A stretch of 64,000 bases of DNA from Rahnella sp. AA (GCF_002834385.1 NZ_PITQ01000010.1:143551-207550), one strand, 5' to 3'. Positions 8,532 through 18,356 are shown, counted from the stretch's first letter. Notes: generated from the letters alone by a model not told the origin. Program-made: numbers and translations.

Positions 8532-9713
8532 TTAGTCCTTTCGTAATGAACTGAGCAGGGCTTCAGGGATTTCGGCCAGATAAAGCGCAGGTAAGCCTTC
8601 ATAATCGGTGGTGAACAATACGTGGCGATCATCCGGCGAAAACGAGGGATGAGGATGTGTCACCTGGCGGTCACCGTCCAGCACCTGCCAGGAACTGTTA
8701 TGCGCCGCCAGTGGTGCATGCTGGCGAGTTTTTGCATCGAAGATATATAACCACGGGTCGTTTTCAATCGTATGGCTGGCCGTATCTTTCACATCCACCG
8801 GCGTACCGGATCCATCGCCGACCAGCAGCGAGCCGTCCCCGTTACTCATCAGATGGGAACATGCAGGCATAGTCATCAGGCTGATATCTTCACCGGTTTG
8901 TGGATCAAAACGGCGGATATAGCGATCGTGCTGACCTTTCAGATACGAAACATACACCAGCGCGGAACCGTCCGGCACCCAGAATTCATGTGTGCAGCTT
9001 TCACCCGGCGCGTGTTCTTTTACTTTACGCACATTACTGCCGTCCTCATTCACCAGCCACATGCGTGCATCGACTAAATCGTGCGGGCCTTCGTGGCAGA
9101 ACGCGACCGTATTGTCATCGAACGGCCGATAAATCGGGTGTCCCAGCCATTCGTTTTTCTCGTGGATAACGCGGGATTTCCCATTGAGTAAGTCAACGCA
9201 CAGAAGACGGCAGTGCGGATTGCTGTGATAAAACTCCTGGAATATTTTCCAGTCAGACAGAGGCTTCCAGTCTTCGCGACTGATTTCAATCCCAACCAGG
9301 CTGGTGCATTCACTGTTTGCTACCCAGGTACCATATCCGACCCACTCCTGCGGCACCTGATAAACCGTTTCCTCGCTGAAGTCGGCCAGTTTTACCCGTT
9401 GCAGGCTGCGCTCATTCTTCACGTAATACAGAAACTGATCGTCCGGGGAAAGGAAGCCACCGAAGGTGTTATCACCTTTTCCTTGTGTGAGCTGAACCGC
9501 TTTCTGCGTCGTTAAATCCAGCAGGTAATAATTACGGTTGCCGTCAAACTCACCGGCAAACAACAACCGGTTTCCGTCACGCGTAAAGCATTTCTGATAG
9601 AAGTAATTACGATGACACAGAACGTCGGGAGGCGTCAGGCGTGTGACGCGCGCACCGGTCTGACGATCCTGAACGGTGTGGAAATTAAATTGAATCTGAG
9701 AACCTTTTGCCAT
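8532..9713 (-). CDS. ogl: oligogalacturonate lyase Ogl (PL22)
   Basis: A 393-aa beta-propeller lyase, close to the 388 residues of Dickeya Ogl. The metal-binding residues of PL22 are recognisable: His in PACSHLMSNGD, and Gln-His-His in DRQVTHPHPSFSPDD. It cleaves short oligogalacturonides in the cytoplasm to unsaturated monomer, which KdgF then processes. First gene of the ogl-kdgF operon, transcribed away from proP. Confidence 0.95.
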   Translation of the reverse strand: MAKGSQIQFNFHTVQDRQTGARVTRLTPPDVLCHRNYFYQKCFTRDGNRLLFAGEFDGNRNYYLLDLTTQKAVQLTQGKGDNTFGGFLSPDDQFLYYVKNERSLQRVKLADFSEETVYQVPQEWVGYGTWVANSECTSLVGIEISREDWKPLSDWKIFQEFYHSNPHCRLLCVDLLNGKSRVIHEKNEWLGHPIYRPFDDNTVAFCHEGPHDLVDARMWLVNEDGSNVRKVKEHAPGESCTHEFWVPDGSALVYVSYLKGQHDRYIRRFDPQTGEDISLMTMPACSHLMSNGDGSLLVGDGSGTPVDVKDTASHTIENDPWLYIFDAKTRQHAPLAAHNSSWQVLDGDRQVTHPHPSFSPDDRHVLFTTDYEGLPALYLAEIPEALLSSLRKD

Positions 9714-9767
9714 GATTCACCCCATAAGTAGCATGAAATTAGCCGTTGTTATGGCTTCCTTTTCATT

Positions 9768-9790
9768 AATTAAAATGCAGTTTCATTAAT
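9768..9790. promoter_or_regulatory. KdgR operator upstream of ogl-kdgF
   Basis: The core TAAAATGCAGTTTCA fits TRAAAYRNYRTTTYA at 14 of 15 positions and has AATT/AAT flanks. It lies 55 bases upstream of the ogl start, the usual range for a KdgR site. Confidence 0.8.
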
Positions 9791-9843
9791 TTGAAAACAC
9801 ATTACCACTTAGCAGGGAAAAACGCGGAGGATGAAAACAAAAG

Positions 9844-9859
9844 TGTAAAGCTGATCACA
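9844..9859. promoter_or_regulatory. CRP site upstream of proP
   Basis: TGTAA, six bases, TCACA. The surrounding sequence resembles the CRP site at the E. coli proP P1 promoter. Between this site and the gene lies a good promoter (9873-9900). Confidence 0.65.
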
Positions 9860-9872
9860 AAATGGTCGCCTT

Positions 9873-9900
9873 TTGCCAGACCGCAAAAGGATCCTATAAT
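9873..9900 (+). promoter_or_regulatory. predicted proP P1-like promoter
   Basis: TTGCCA, 16 bases, TATAAT (perfect -10). The start would be near 9907, giving a leader of about 97 bases. A 69-codon ORF across this region (9791-10000) has no ribosome site and is not annotated. Confidence 0.65.
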
Positions 9901-10003
9901 GGTATGGCTTGCTGGAAAATTATTGATACCTGAAATAGTTAAAGGTACGAACAAAATATCTCACGCTTACACGGTGGAGTATTTAAAAAAAGGGATGTAA
10001 AAG

Positions 10004-11506
10004 ATGAGATTAAGAAAAAAACGCATTAAACCTATGCAAATCAATGATATTACCATCATTGACGATACCAAACTGAAAAAAGCCATCACCGCCGCCGCGC
10101 TGGGTAACGCGATGGAATGGTTTGATTTTGGTGTTTATGGCTTTGTGGCATTTGCATTAGGCCAGGTCTTCTTCCCGGGCGCAGACCCGGGCATTCAGAT
10201 GATTGCCGCGCTGGCAACTTTCTCCGTTCCGTTCCTCGTCAGGCCTCTGGGCGGCCTGTTTTTCGGCGCGCTCGGCGATAAATTTGGTCGTCAGAAGGTG
10301 CTCTCTGTCACCATCATTATCATGTCCGTCAGTACTTTCTGTATCGGGCTGATACCCGGCTACGACTCCATCGGTATCTGGGCGCCCATTCTGCTGTTAG
10401 TGGCAAAACTGGCGCAGGGCTTTTCGGTGGGAGGTGAATACACCGGTGCGGCAATCTTCGTCGCCGAATACTCACCGGACAGAAAACGCGGTTTCCTTGG
10501 TAGCTGGCTGGACTTCGGCTCCATCGCCGGTTTTATCCTTGGCGCAGGCGTCGTGGTGCTTATCTCAAGTATTGTGGGTGATGCCAACTTCCTCGAATGG
10601 GGCTGGCGTATTCCATTCTTTATTGCCGCACCGCTCGGCCTGATTGGTATTTATCTGCGCCATGCGCTGGAAGAAACCCCGACCTTCCAGCAGCATGTGG
10701 ATAAAATCGACAGCGACTCCCGTAAGGACATCGCCGAACCGCCGAAAGTCTCTTTCCGTGAGATTCTGACCAAACAGTGGAAGCCGCTCATTATCTGCGT
10801 CGGCATGGTGATTGCCACCAACGTCACGTACTACATGTTGCTGACCTACATGCCGAGCTATTTGTCGCACAGCCTGCATTACTCTGAAGATCACGGTGTG
10901 CTGATTATCATCGCCATCATGGTCGGAATGCTGTTTGTACAGCCATTTATGGGAATGCTGAGTGACCGGTTTGGCCGCAAACCCTTCGTGATCATCGGCA
11001 GTATTGGCCTGTTTATTCTGGCCATTCCTTGTTTCATTCTGATCAACAGCGATGTCATCGGCCTGATTTTCTTAGGGTTGCTGATCCTCGCGGTACTGCT
11101 GAACTGTTTCATCGGTGTGATGGCCTCAACGCTGCCGGCGATGTTCCCGACGCATATCCGCTACAGCGCCCTGGCGATTGCTTTTAACGTTTCAGTACTG
11201 ATTGCCGGGCTGACGCCCACGATTGCCGCATGGCTGGTGGAGGCCACCAATAATCTGTACATGCCGGCATACTATCTGATGGTGGTGGCGGTGATCGGCC
11301 TGGTGACCGGGATTTTCATGAAAGAAACCGCCAACCGCCCGCTGAAAGGGGCTACACCAGCGGCATCTGACCGCGCGGAAGCGCGTGAAATCCTTCAGGA
11401 ACATCACGATAACATCGAACAGAAAATTGAAGATATCGATGCGCAGATTGCGGAACTGGAAGCCAAAAGAAAGAACCTGATTGCACAACATCCCGAGATC
11501 AACTGA
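10004..11506 (+). CDS. proP: proline/glycine betaine:H+ symporter ProP
   Basis: A 500-aa MFS osmoprotectant symporter of the same length as E. coli ProP and closely similar end to end (AITAAALGNAMEWFDFGVYG; GDKFGRQKVL; FSVGGEYTGAAIFVAEYSP). It has 12 membrane segments and a long cytoplasmic C-terminal coiled coil (HHDNIEQKIEDIDAQIAELE). That coil tunes the osmotic threshold in E. coli. The start at 10004 keeps the basic N-terminus (RLRKKRIKP) that aligns with E. coli. It imports proline, betaine and ectoine when osmolality rises. Confidence 0.96.
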   Translation: MRLRKKRIKPMQINDITIIDDTKLKKAITAAALGNAMEWFDFGVYGFVAFALGQVFFPGADPGIQMIAALATFSVPFLVRPLGGLFFGALGDKFGRQKVLSVTIIIMSVSTFCIGLIPGYDSIGIWAPILLLVAKLAQGFSVGGEYTGAAIFVAEYSPDRKRGFLGSWLDFGSIAGFILGAGVVVLISSIVGDANFLEWGWRIPFFIAAPLGLIGIYLRHALEETPTFQQHVDKIDSDSRKDIAEPPKVSFREILTKQWKPLIICVGMVIATNVTYYMLLTYMPSYLSHSLHYSEDHGVLIIIAIMVGMLFVQPFMGMLSDRFGRKPFVIIGSIGLFILAIPCFILINSDVIGLIFLGLLILAVLLNCFIGVMASTLPAMFPTHIRYSALAIAFNVSVLIAGLTPTIAAWLVEATNNLYMPAYYLMVVAVIGLVTGIFMKETANRPLKGATPAASDRAEAREILQEHHDNIEQKIEDIDAQIAELEAKRKNLIAQHPEIN

Positions 11507-11526
11507 TTAAGGTTTGCTGCGGACGT

Positions 11527-11558
11527 AAAGCCGGTCACATTGCTGACCGGCTTTTTTT
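11527..11558 (+). terminator. proP terminator
   Basis: Stem AAAGCCGGTCA with TGACCGGCTTT, six-base loop, seven T residues. Confidence 0.92.
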
Positions 11559-11642
11559 ATCGCTGAACAGGGCCCGCGCTACCGCTATTTTCCCGTTCCT
11601 GCTCCATACTTCATTTCCCGGTCATCTGAATGGAGAACCTGT

Positions 11643-13124
11643 ATGCAGAATCCTACGTTGTTTCAGTTCTTTCACTGGTATTACCCGGATGGTGGAAAAC
11701 TCTGGCCGGAAGTTGCCGAAAAGGCCGCCTGGCTGGCTGAAATTGGCATTACCGCTGCGTGGCTGCCACCGGCCTACAAAGGGGACTCCGGTGGATATTC
11801 AGTGGGGTATGACACCTACGATTTGTTCGATCTCGGCGAGTTTGAACAGAAAGGAACGCGTGCGACTAAATATGGCGATAAAGAAGGCCTGCTGGCCGCA
11901 ATCGCCGCACTAAAACAGCATAAACTTGGTGTCATTCTTGACGTTGTGCTGAACCATAAAATGGGTGCGGACGAAAAAGAACGCGTCAGGCTGAACCGTG
12001 TCAACATGGATAACCGGGATGAAATCAGTGAAGACATCATCGAAGCAGATGCCTGGACGCGATTTATTTTCGCCGCACGCAAAGGCCAATATTCGGAATT
12101 CATCTGGGATTATCACTGTTTCAGCGGCGTGGATCACATTGAAAACCCGGATGAAAACGGCATCTTCAAAATCATCAACGATTATACCGCCGGGGGCTGG
12201 AACGTTCAGGTCGATGATGAGTTTGGCAATTACGATTATCTGATGGGAGCCAACGTTGATTTTCGCAATAAAGCCGTTGATGAGGAGCTGAAATACTGGG
12301 CGCGCTGGCTGATGGAACAGACACAATGCACCGGTTTTCGCCTTGATGCCGTCAAGCATATTCCGGCGTGGTTCTACAAAGACTGGATTGACCATATTCA
12401 AAGCGTGGCGGAGCAGCCGGTTTATATCGTGGCAGAATACTGGTCGCACGATGTGCCGACGCTGCAAAATTATATCGATCAGGTTGAGGGTAAAACGATG
12501 CTGTTCGATGCACCGTTGCAACTCAATTTTCACCACGCGTCGAAACAGGGCGCTGATTACGACCTGAGTACAATCTTCAAAAACACGCTGGTGGAGGTTG
12601 ATCCCGCGCATGCCGTCACGCTGGTCGCCAACCACGACACCCAGCCGTTACAGTCGCTGGAAGCTCCTATTGAGCCGTGGTTCAAACCGCTGGCTTACGC
12701 GCTGATTTTACTGCGTGAGCAGGGCGTCCCCATTGTATTTTATCCTGACTTATTGGGGGCGAATTACGAAGACAAAGGCGATGACGGTGAAAATTACACC
12801 ATCGACATGCCGGTTATTCCCGGTCTGGAAACCTTAATTAAAGCGCGGCAGACCCATGCCTGGGGCGTTCAAACCGATTACTTCGATAAGCCTGATTGCA
12901 TTGCGTTTACCCGCAGCGGCACCGCAGAACATCCCGGCTGCGTCGTCATCATGTCCGGCGGCGAAGCGGGGGAAAAGACTATCGAGCTGGGCGGAGATTT
13001 TGCACAAAAAGAATGGCGGGACCTGCTGGGAAACCGTGAAGATATCATCAAAACAAATGAAGCAGGCACCGCACAGTTTTATTGTAATGCGGGTAGTGTC
13101 AGTGTCTGGGTGCTGACGTCATAA
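11643..13124 (+). CDS. amyA: cytoplasmic alpha-amylase AmyA (GH13)
   Basis: A 493-aa GH13 amylase without a signal peptide, near the 495 residues of E. coli AmyA and similar along its whole length. Conserved regions are complete: VVLNHKMG (region I), GFRLDAVKH with the nucleophile Asp, VAEYWSH with the acid/base Glu, and VANHDTQ with the transition-state Asp. It hydrolyses internal alpha-1,4 bonds of maltodextrins in the cytoplasm. GGAGA precedes the ATG. It stands alone between proP and the convergent J-protein genes. Confidence 0.96.
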   Translation: MQNPTLFQFFHWYYPDGGKLWPEVAEKAAWLAEIGITAAWLPPAYKGDSGGYSVGYDTYDLFDLGEFEQKGTRATKYGDKEGLLAAIAALKQHKLGVILDVVLNHKMGADEKERVRLNRVNMDNRDEISEDIIEADAWTRFIFAARKGQYSEFIWDYHCFSGVDHIENPDENGIFKIINDYTAGGWNVQVDDEFGNYDYLMGANVDFRNKAVDEELKYWARWLMEQTQCTGFRLDAVKHIPAWFYKDWIDHIQSVAEQPVYIVAEYWSHDVPTLQNYIDQVEGKTMLFDAPLQLNFHHASKQGADYDLSTIFKNTLVEVDPAHAVTLVANHDTQPLQSLEAPIEPWFKPLAYALILLREQGVPIVFYPDLLGANYEDKGDDGENYTIDMPVIPGLETLIKARQTHAWGVQTDYFDKPDCIAFTRSGTAEHPGCVVIMSGGEAGEKTIELGGDFAQKEWRDLLGNREDIIKTNEAGTAQFYCNAGSVSVWVLTS

Positions 13125-13132
13125 AAGTGACA

Positions 13133-13151
13133 GCGGGCTGGCTCAGCCCGC
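13133..13151. terminator. hairpin between amyA and the J-protein gene
   Basis: A perfect 8-bp stem GCGGGCTG/CAGCCCGC with a three-base loop. The T tract is weak on either side, so it is a possible terminator for either converging transcript. Confidence 0.5.
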
Positions 13152-13158
13152 AATTGAG

Positions 13159-14481
13159 TTACCGGATAGCGAATGCAAGAAGCAGGGCATAAACGCCCAG
13201 CATCAGGATAAAGACAACAACACCGACCACACCGGAATTTCTTCTCATCAATTCCCAGGGGAAAACCACCAGCGCAGTCATCGCGTTTAACGGTGTGCAG
13301 TACCACTTCCAGTGCTTTGGTGCCATCATCCAGAGCACGGAAAAACTGCTGGCACACAGTACCCCGTAATTGGTAATTGCCATCACCAATTCCCCCACCT
13401 CAGGTTTAAATATCGTGAAAAAGCCCAGCAACATTCTGACCATGATGGCGGTTGAGATCAGCGACAGGACGCATTGCATTGCAAACAGCAAGCGCGGGCG
13501 GAACCGCAGTTTCGACTCAAAATAACGGTAACCATGAATATATAACCCGGTGATGGCGATAAGGACAGCACGCGTGGGCCAGGGTTCAGGCAGTTCACGG
13601 GTGCCTGTGAATATCAGCAAAAGCCAGAATGCCGCCAGAAATGCCGTTCCCCAGCTTATCACCAGCCGGGTTTCTGACAGAGATTTCAGCAACCGGGAAT
13701 TAATACGTGGCAACAGTGAAGGATAATACGCTCTGATCTCACTGACTTTCTCATTGAGCGATTTAATAAAATCAGGCATCAGTTTCGCCCACCAGGGCAG
13801 CGTGGTGCCTTCAACAGTGAGCAAGCGAAAACGCAGGCGGTCAAGTACCGATAGCTGACCATTACGCGCCATCACCGACCAGTAATAATTTGCGCCGGTC
13901 TTTTCTATCTGCGCTTGTAGCGCATAAAGCCGCTGCGCAGAAATACCGCCCGGCTGGTAGTGGTCGATCTCCCAGCCCATGATCGCAGAAACGCTGTTCA
14001 GCAATGCGGAATATAACCCTTCCCGCTCACTTAACTGCGCGGCCAGCTCCTGGTTAAACAATTCGTGCAGTTCGATATTTTGCAGCAAACTGCTTTGCTC
14101 AAAAGAAGCCAGACGGCGAAGGCCGGCCGTTTCATCGTCCATCATTTCATCAATGATTTCTGTCGCCTTCGAAATGACTTTCCAGCGTTTTACACTTAAT
14201 TGCTCCGTTACCGGTGTGTGGTGTGCCAAAAAGTCGGACTGAACGGGCATCTGAATGATTGCCGGTGCGCTGTTTTCCACGACAGGCTCAGTGTCTGTGA
14301 CCACCTCACGGATATCCCAATAATTTTTTGCCGTGTCGAACGCCTCCCGCAGGCGCTGATAACCTTCCGGGTCAACATCCGGGCGTGTGCTTTTTAACTG
14401 ACGGGCATAAGCCCGTTTAATCACACTCAGATCCTGCGTGGGTTCAATACCCAGAACTGACCACACTCCGTTGCCTGTCAT
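13159..14481 (-). CDS. membrane-anchored J-like co-chaperone (DjlB/DjlC type), distal copy
   Basis: A 440-aa protein with an N-terminal J-like domain (residues 5-50, VWSVLGIEPTQDLSVIKRAYARQLK) and a long alpha-helical middle. At the C-terminus are about five hydrophobic segments (from WGTAFLAAFWLLLIFTG onwards). The J signature HPD is RPD here. Start ATG 14481 overlaps the stop of the upstream paralogue (ATGA). In E. coli the analogous pair DjlB/DjlC partners the Hsp70 HscC. The open frame runs 32 codons further upstream but without a ribosome site. Confidence 0.8.
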   Translation of the reverse strand: MTGNGVWSVLGIEPTQDLSVIKRAYARQLKSTRPDVDPEGYQRLREAFDTAKNYWDIREVVTDTEPVVENSAPAIIQMPVQSDFLAHHTPVTEQLSVKRWKVISKATEIIDEMMDDETAGLRRLASFEQSSLLQNIELHELFNQELAAQLSEREGLYSALLNSVSAIMGWEIDHYQPGGISAQRLYALQAQIEKTGANYYWSVMARNGQLSVLDRLRFRLLTVEGTTLPWWAKLMPDFIKSLNEKVSEIRAYYPSLLPRINSRLLKSLSETRLVISWGTAFLAAFWLLLIFTGTRELPEPWPTRAVLIAITGLYIHGYRYFESKLRFRPRLLFAMQCVLSLISTAIMVRMLLGFFTIFKPEVGELVMAITNYGVLCASSFSVLWMMAPKHWKWYCTPLNAMTALVVFPWELMRRNSGVVGVVVFILMLGVYALLLAFAIR

Positions 14482-15797
14482 GCCACTGCCCACGTAATTA
14501 GCCTCGAATAGAAAAATAACATCACAACACACGCAATAATGCGCCTGAACCAGCCGGGTTTTCTGGCCTGCTGCCACGGCAGCGTCAGCAATGCAATCAC
14601 GCTGTTGCTAACGAGATTGTACCAGCGCCAGGATCTCGGGCTGATAGCCCAGGTACAGAACAGCACCGTGACCAGCAACATGAAGAACAACGCCGGCCCG
14701 CGTCCGGGGTCATCCTGAAGATAAATGAACAGGCCATAGAATCCGCTGAATACCTTTGCCGCAAGGGCAATCATCAGCAAAGATGCGGCGGCTTCAGCGA
14801 CGGCCAGCAGGCGGGGACGGTGACGTAAAGACAGATGAATGCCTTTATACCCAAAAATACAGCCCAACACGGTGGCCGCAGAGAGAACACTGTCACGCAG
14901 CCAGTGCGCAGAATGACGGGCCCCGATGGCCGACAGCACGCACCAGAATATCACCAGAAACGCTGTTTCGCCGCTGAGCGCAAAGCGGCAACGGGTTAAT
15001 TCATCTTCCAGACGGGAATTGATCTGCGGCAGGAGTGCCGGATGGCGCAATTTAATTTCACGTTGCTGCATTCTGATGTCGTCGGTAAAACCGGGGATAC
15101 ACTTCATCCACCATGAAATGGTTTTTCCTTCGACGCTGAGCAATTCAAAGGCTTCGCGCCTGAAACGCGGACTCTGATACTGCGCACGGAGTGACGCCCA
15201 GTAGCGATTGCCGCTCGTATTTTCAATCTGCTGATGCAGCGCCTGAAGCTGGTAAGGCGAAATACCCTCAGGCTGATAGCGGTCAATTTCCCATTCCATC
15301 CGCGCGGCGACCTTAACCAGCAACGCAGGGTACAATCCCTCACGCTCCGCCAGCTCCCAGGCCATCTGCTGGCTGAACATCTCACGGAATTTCAAATTTT
15401 GCAGTAAGTCGCCGGATAAGTTGCGGCTTAGAAGCTGCATACCCGCGTCCTCATCCTTCAGCAGCAGGCTGACGGTTTCTGAAACTTTGTCACTCACTTG
15501 TGTTTGCTGCAGTAAAGACTCATCGAACGCGGCGGGCAGGCCCGGCATGTCAAAATGAAGTGGCATTGACAGGGAGGTCAGTTCACCTTGAGGAGACGGA
15601 TGCGCGGAAAAAGTGACATCGTCACTGAAATTCCAAAACTGCTCGCCTCGCTTGGCGGACTCGAAAGCCTCCCGCAGCCGCTGGTAGCCTTCAGGGTCCT
15701 GGTCAGGGCGCGAATTTTTCAGCTGGCGGGCGTAGGCCCGTTTGATAATACCAAGATCCTGTGTGGGTTCGATCCCAAGAACTGACCAGATTCCCAT
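14478..15797 (-). CDS. membrane-anchored J-like co-chaperone (DjlB/DjlC type), proximal copy
   Basis: A 439-aa tandem paralogue of the next gene, sharing the J-like start (GIWSVLGIEPTQDLGIIKRA), the GYQRLREAFESAK segment, the helical middle (GWEIDHYQP/MEWEIDRYQPEGI) and C-terminal membrane helices. It too has RPD in place of HPD. It begins four bases after hscC, so an hscC-djl-djl operon is likely. Which copy corresponds to DjlB or DjlC cannot be decided by eye. Confidence 0.8.
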   Translation of the reverse strand: MGIWSVLGIEPTQDLGIIKRAYARQLKNSRPDQDPEGYQRLREAFESAKRGEQFWNFSDDVTFSAHPSPQGELTSLSMPLHFDMPGLPAAFDESLLQQTQVSDKVSETVSLLLKDEDAGMQLLSRNLSGDLLQNLKFREMFSQQMAWELAEREGLYPALLVKVAARMEWEIDRYQPEGISPYQLQALHQQIENTSGNRYWASLRAQYQSPRFRREAFELLSVEGKTISWWMKCIPGFTDDIRMQQREIKLRHPALLPQINSRLEDELTRCRFALSGETAFLVIFWCVLSAIGARHSAHWLRDSVLSAATVLGCIFGYKGIHLSLRHRPRLLAVAEAAASLLMIALAAKVFSGFYGLFIYLQDDPGRGPALFFMLLVTVLFCTWAISPRSWRWYNLVSNSVIALLTLPWQQARKPGWFRRIIACVVMLFFYSRLITWAVA

Positions 15798-15801
15798 ACG
15801 G

Positions 15802-17487
15802 CTATTCCCATTCCCTGCGCAAATGGCCGATCAGCTCCTCAAATTCTTTACGCGCAGCCGCAATCTGGCGAGCATCCTGAGTATCAAGCACGCTTTCAAA
15901 CCGATGTAATTGATCGGCAATGAACTGGCGCTGAACGCCGAGGCTTTGTTCGTAATAGGCGTTGGCTTCTGCGACCAGCTGGCGGTTTACCAGCTGGTCA
16001 CGCGGATGCTGCTTGATGCCTTCAAGTTTCAGCAGGCTTTCCACGATTTGTGCCGGTGTCAGGCTGCCCGGGGCTTTCTCAATCACCAGCTTTTCAACCC
16101 GTCCGGTGCTGTCGATTTTGCATTCCACTTCGAGAATTCCATCGAGCGTATACGTGAAACGCACGTCAGCAGTCATTTCGCCAGCGGGGCGTGGCGGCAC
16201 GTCGACGGAGAGCGAACCGAGTAGAATGTTATCAGCGACAAGCCGCGCTTCGCCCTGATAAATCGCCAGATTTAGCTGTTTTTGTTGATCAGAGATCGTC
16301 ACGATGGATTCTACACGGCTGACCGGCACAAAACTGTTGCGCTCAATCAGCGGCAAAAAATGACCGTCTTCATAGCCTTCACCTTTGCGACGGGAAATCG
16401 CAATGCCCAGCGTAAAGGGCATAACGTCAGTCAGCACGATATCGTCGAGAGCCTGATCCTGTAATGCCAGCCCGGCCTGGATCCCGGCACCCAATGCGAT
16501 CGCTTCGTCCGGTTGCAGCTCGCTGCGCGGAAAACGGCCAAACAAGCGGGCCACGGCCTGGCGTACCAGCGGCATTCGTGTAGCGCCCCCCACCAGCACG
16601 ACGTGATCCACTTCATCCGCTGAGAATTTCGCATCGCGCAACGCCTGAATGACCGGTTTTTTCATCCGCTCAAGCGTGCTCTCGCAGCATTGCATGAGGA
16701 TATCTGTGGTAAACGTCCAGCTCAGCGTGTCGCCGTGCCACTGGTATTTCAATGTAGTACTGTCTTCGGTCGTCAGCTGACACTTGGCTTTTTCGGCCAG
16801 CGTCAGCAGTTGTCCGAAAAGGGCGGCATCGTCTTTATCCAGTTGCGGATACTGCGTCAGCATCCAGCTGGCCAGGCTGCGGGTAAAATCATCACCGCCC
16901 AGGAATACATCGCCGCTGCTGGCACGCACTTCGATGACGCCTTCGAACATATCAATGATCGACACATCAAACGTGCCGCCACCGAGATCGAACACCAGAA
17001 ATTTTTGCTCCTGCTGGTTCACCAGCCCGTAAGCCAGCGACGCAGCCGTCGGTTCATTGAGCAGACGTTCGACGTGTAACCCGGCCAGTTCACCCGCCGC
17101 TTTCACCGCCTTGCGCTGGATATCATTGAAATAAGCCGGAACGGTGATGATGGCGCGGTCAACGCTGCTCCCGCAATACTGTTCCACATCGGCTTTCAGG
17201 CTGCGGAGCAGAAGGGCGGAAAGTTCTTCAGCACGAAAAAACTGCTTACCCAACCGGAACTGATGATCGGTGCCCATAAATCGTTTAAAACTGGAAAGCG
17301 TTAAATCCGGGTGAGTAAACAAACGTGCATGAGCAGGCGCCCCCACCAGAATATGCCCGTCATCATCAAGCCCGATCACCGAAGGTGTCAGATTTTTTCC
17401 GTAAACATTGGGAACCAGAACGGACTGGCCGTCTTGCCAGATAGCCACTGCGCAGTTTGATGTACCTAAATCTATCCCTATCAACAT
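15802..17487 (-). CDS. hscC: Hsp70-family chaperone HscC
   Basis: A 561-aa short Hsp70, close to the length of E. coli HscC and clearly shorter than DnaK. The ATPase motifs are intact: GIDLGTSNCAVAIW (phosphate 1), VFDLGGGTFDVSIID (phosphate 2) and VVLVGGATRMPLVRQ (adenosine). A substrate domain follows, with a short C-terminal lid. Start ATG 17487 has AGGGG eight bases upstream; the GTG at 17496 overlaps that site. HscC in E. coli is a specialised Hsp70 that works with dedicated J proteins, here the two downstream genes. Confidence 0.92.
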   Translation of the reverse strand: MLIGIDLGTSNCAVAIWQDGQSVLVPNVYGKNLTPSVIGLDDDGHILVGAPAHARLFTHPDLTLSSFKRFMGTDHQFRLGKQFFRAEELSALLLRSLKADVEQYCGSSVDRAIITVPAYFNDIQRKAVKAAGELAGLHVERLLNEPTAASLAYGLVNQQEQKFLVFDLGGGTFDVSIIDMFEGVIEVRASSGDVFLGGDDFTRSLASWMLTQYPQLDKDDAALFGQLLTLAEKAKCQLTTEDSTTLKYQWHGDTLSWTFTTDILMQCCESTLERMKKPVIQALRDAKFSADEVDHVVLVGGATRMPLVRQAVARLFGRFPRSELQPDEAIALGAGIQAGLALQDQALDDIVLTDVMPFTLGIAISRRKGEGYEDGHFLPLIERNSFVPVSRVESIVTISDQQKQLNLAIYQGEARLVADNILLGSLSVDVPPRPAGEMTADVRFTYTLDGILEVECKIDSTGRVEKLVIEKAPGSLTPAQIVESLLKLEGIKQHPRDQLVNRQLVAEANAYYEQSLGVQRQFIADQLHRFESVLDTQDARQIAAARKEFEELIGHLRREWE

Positions 17488-17639
17488 CCGTATCACCCCT
17501 GAAACATAAACGGAGAATTAACCGTAAGAAACTTCATCGGCTTAATTTACAAAAAGTTGAGTAATTTTTACAGTTTGTAGTATTTACATCTTTAAAAAAT
17601 TCCCGCCAGACAGGCGCTAAATAATTATTCATTTTTCAC

Positions 17640-17654
17640 TAGACGACTGGTCTA
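17640..17654. promoter_or_regulatory. 15-bp TetR-type operator in the tetR promoter
   Basis: TAGACGACTGGTCTA: TAGAC and GTCTA arms around a five-base centre. The identical 15-mer recurs at 18342, upstream of the next gene. It starts 35 bases before the regulator ATG, consistent with autorepression. Confidence 0.88.
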
Positions 17655-17674
17655 ATTCAAAGTAGTGTAGCGCC

Positions 17675-18286
17675 ATGAACAAGACAACCACGTCAGCAGC
17701 AGACAAATCAGACCATCGCGAACGCATTCTTGACGTCGGCCAGAAGCTCATGGCTCAAAAAGGCTTCTCAGCGGTCGGGCTGAATGAAATCCTGACAACC
17801 GCTTCCGTGCCGAAAGGGTCTTTCTACTATTATTTCAGTTCGAAAGACGCGTTTGGGGAAGAGCTTCTGAAAAGCTACTTCCGGGATTATTTGTCTGTGA
17901 TGGATGAAACCCTGGCGCAACCGGGGCAGACGATGGCTCAGCGCCTGATGAATTACTGGCAACAATGGCAGGAGAGCCAGTCATTTTTTGATTGTCAGGG
18001 CAAATGCCTGGCCGTAAAACTGGGCGCTGAAGTGGCAGACCTCTCTCAAGCGATGCGTCAGGCGTTAGATTACGGCACATCAGGCATTATTGAACGCATT
18101 ACGCGGGCCATTGAGGCCGGTGTCAAAGAAGGATCGATGCAGGTGAAAGATGATCCTTCTGTCGTTGCCCGGGGGCTGTATCAGTTATGGCTGGGATCAA
18201 GCGTGATGGTTAAAATCGTCCGCAGCATGCAGCCTTTTGAAGCCGCGATGGCAATGACGCAGCAAATTATCCATCAGCCCGGCTGA
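17675..18286 (+). CDS. TetR/AcrR-family repressor
   Basis: A 203-aa TetR protein with the N-terminal helix-turn-helix (residues about 15-60; VGLNEILTTASVPKGSFYYYFSSKDAFGEELL) and a C-terminal ligand domain. That domain contains a Cys in FFDCQGKCLAVKLGAE, a segment shared with NemR/AcuR-like regulators of electrophile response. The same palindrome before its own gene and before the DJ-1 gene downstream indicates that it controls both. Response to aldehydes or other electrophiles is inference from the neighbour and the cysteines. Confidence 0.85.
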   Translation: MNKTTTSAADKSDHRERILDVGQKLMAQKGFSAVGLNEILTTASVPKGSFYYYFSSKDAFGEELLKSYFRDYLSVMDETLAQPGQTMAQRLMNYWQQWQESQSFFDCQGKCLAVKLGAEVADLSQAMRQALDYGTSGIIERITRAIEAGVKEGSMQVKDDPSVVARGLYQLWLGSSVMVKIVRSMQPFEAAMAMTQQIIHQPG

Positions 18287-18341
18287 GCTGCTGGACAGAA
18301 ATGAGCACCTCGCATTGAGGTGTTTTTTTGTAAAGAGTTAA

Positions 18342-18356
18342 TAGACGACTGGTCTA
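18342..18356. promoter_or_regulatory. second copy of the TetR-type operator, upstream of the DJ-1 gene
   Basis: The 15-mer at 17640 is repeated exactly. A -10-like TACAAT (18358-18363) starts one base after it, so bound repressor would block RNA polymerase. Confidence 0.88.

Noticed and set aside
9791-10000. 69-codon ORF upstream of proP
   Set aside because: It runs through the proP CRP site and promoter, lacks a ribosome site and has no family features.
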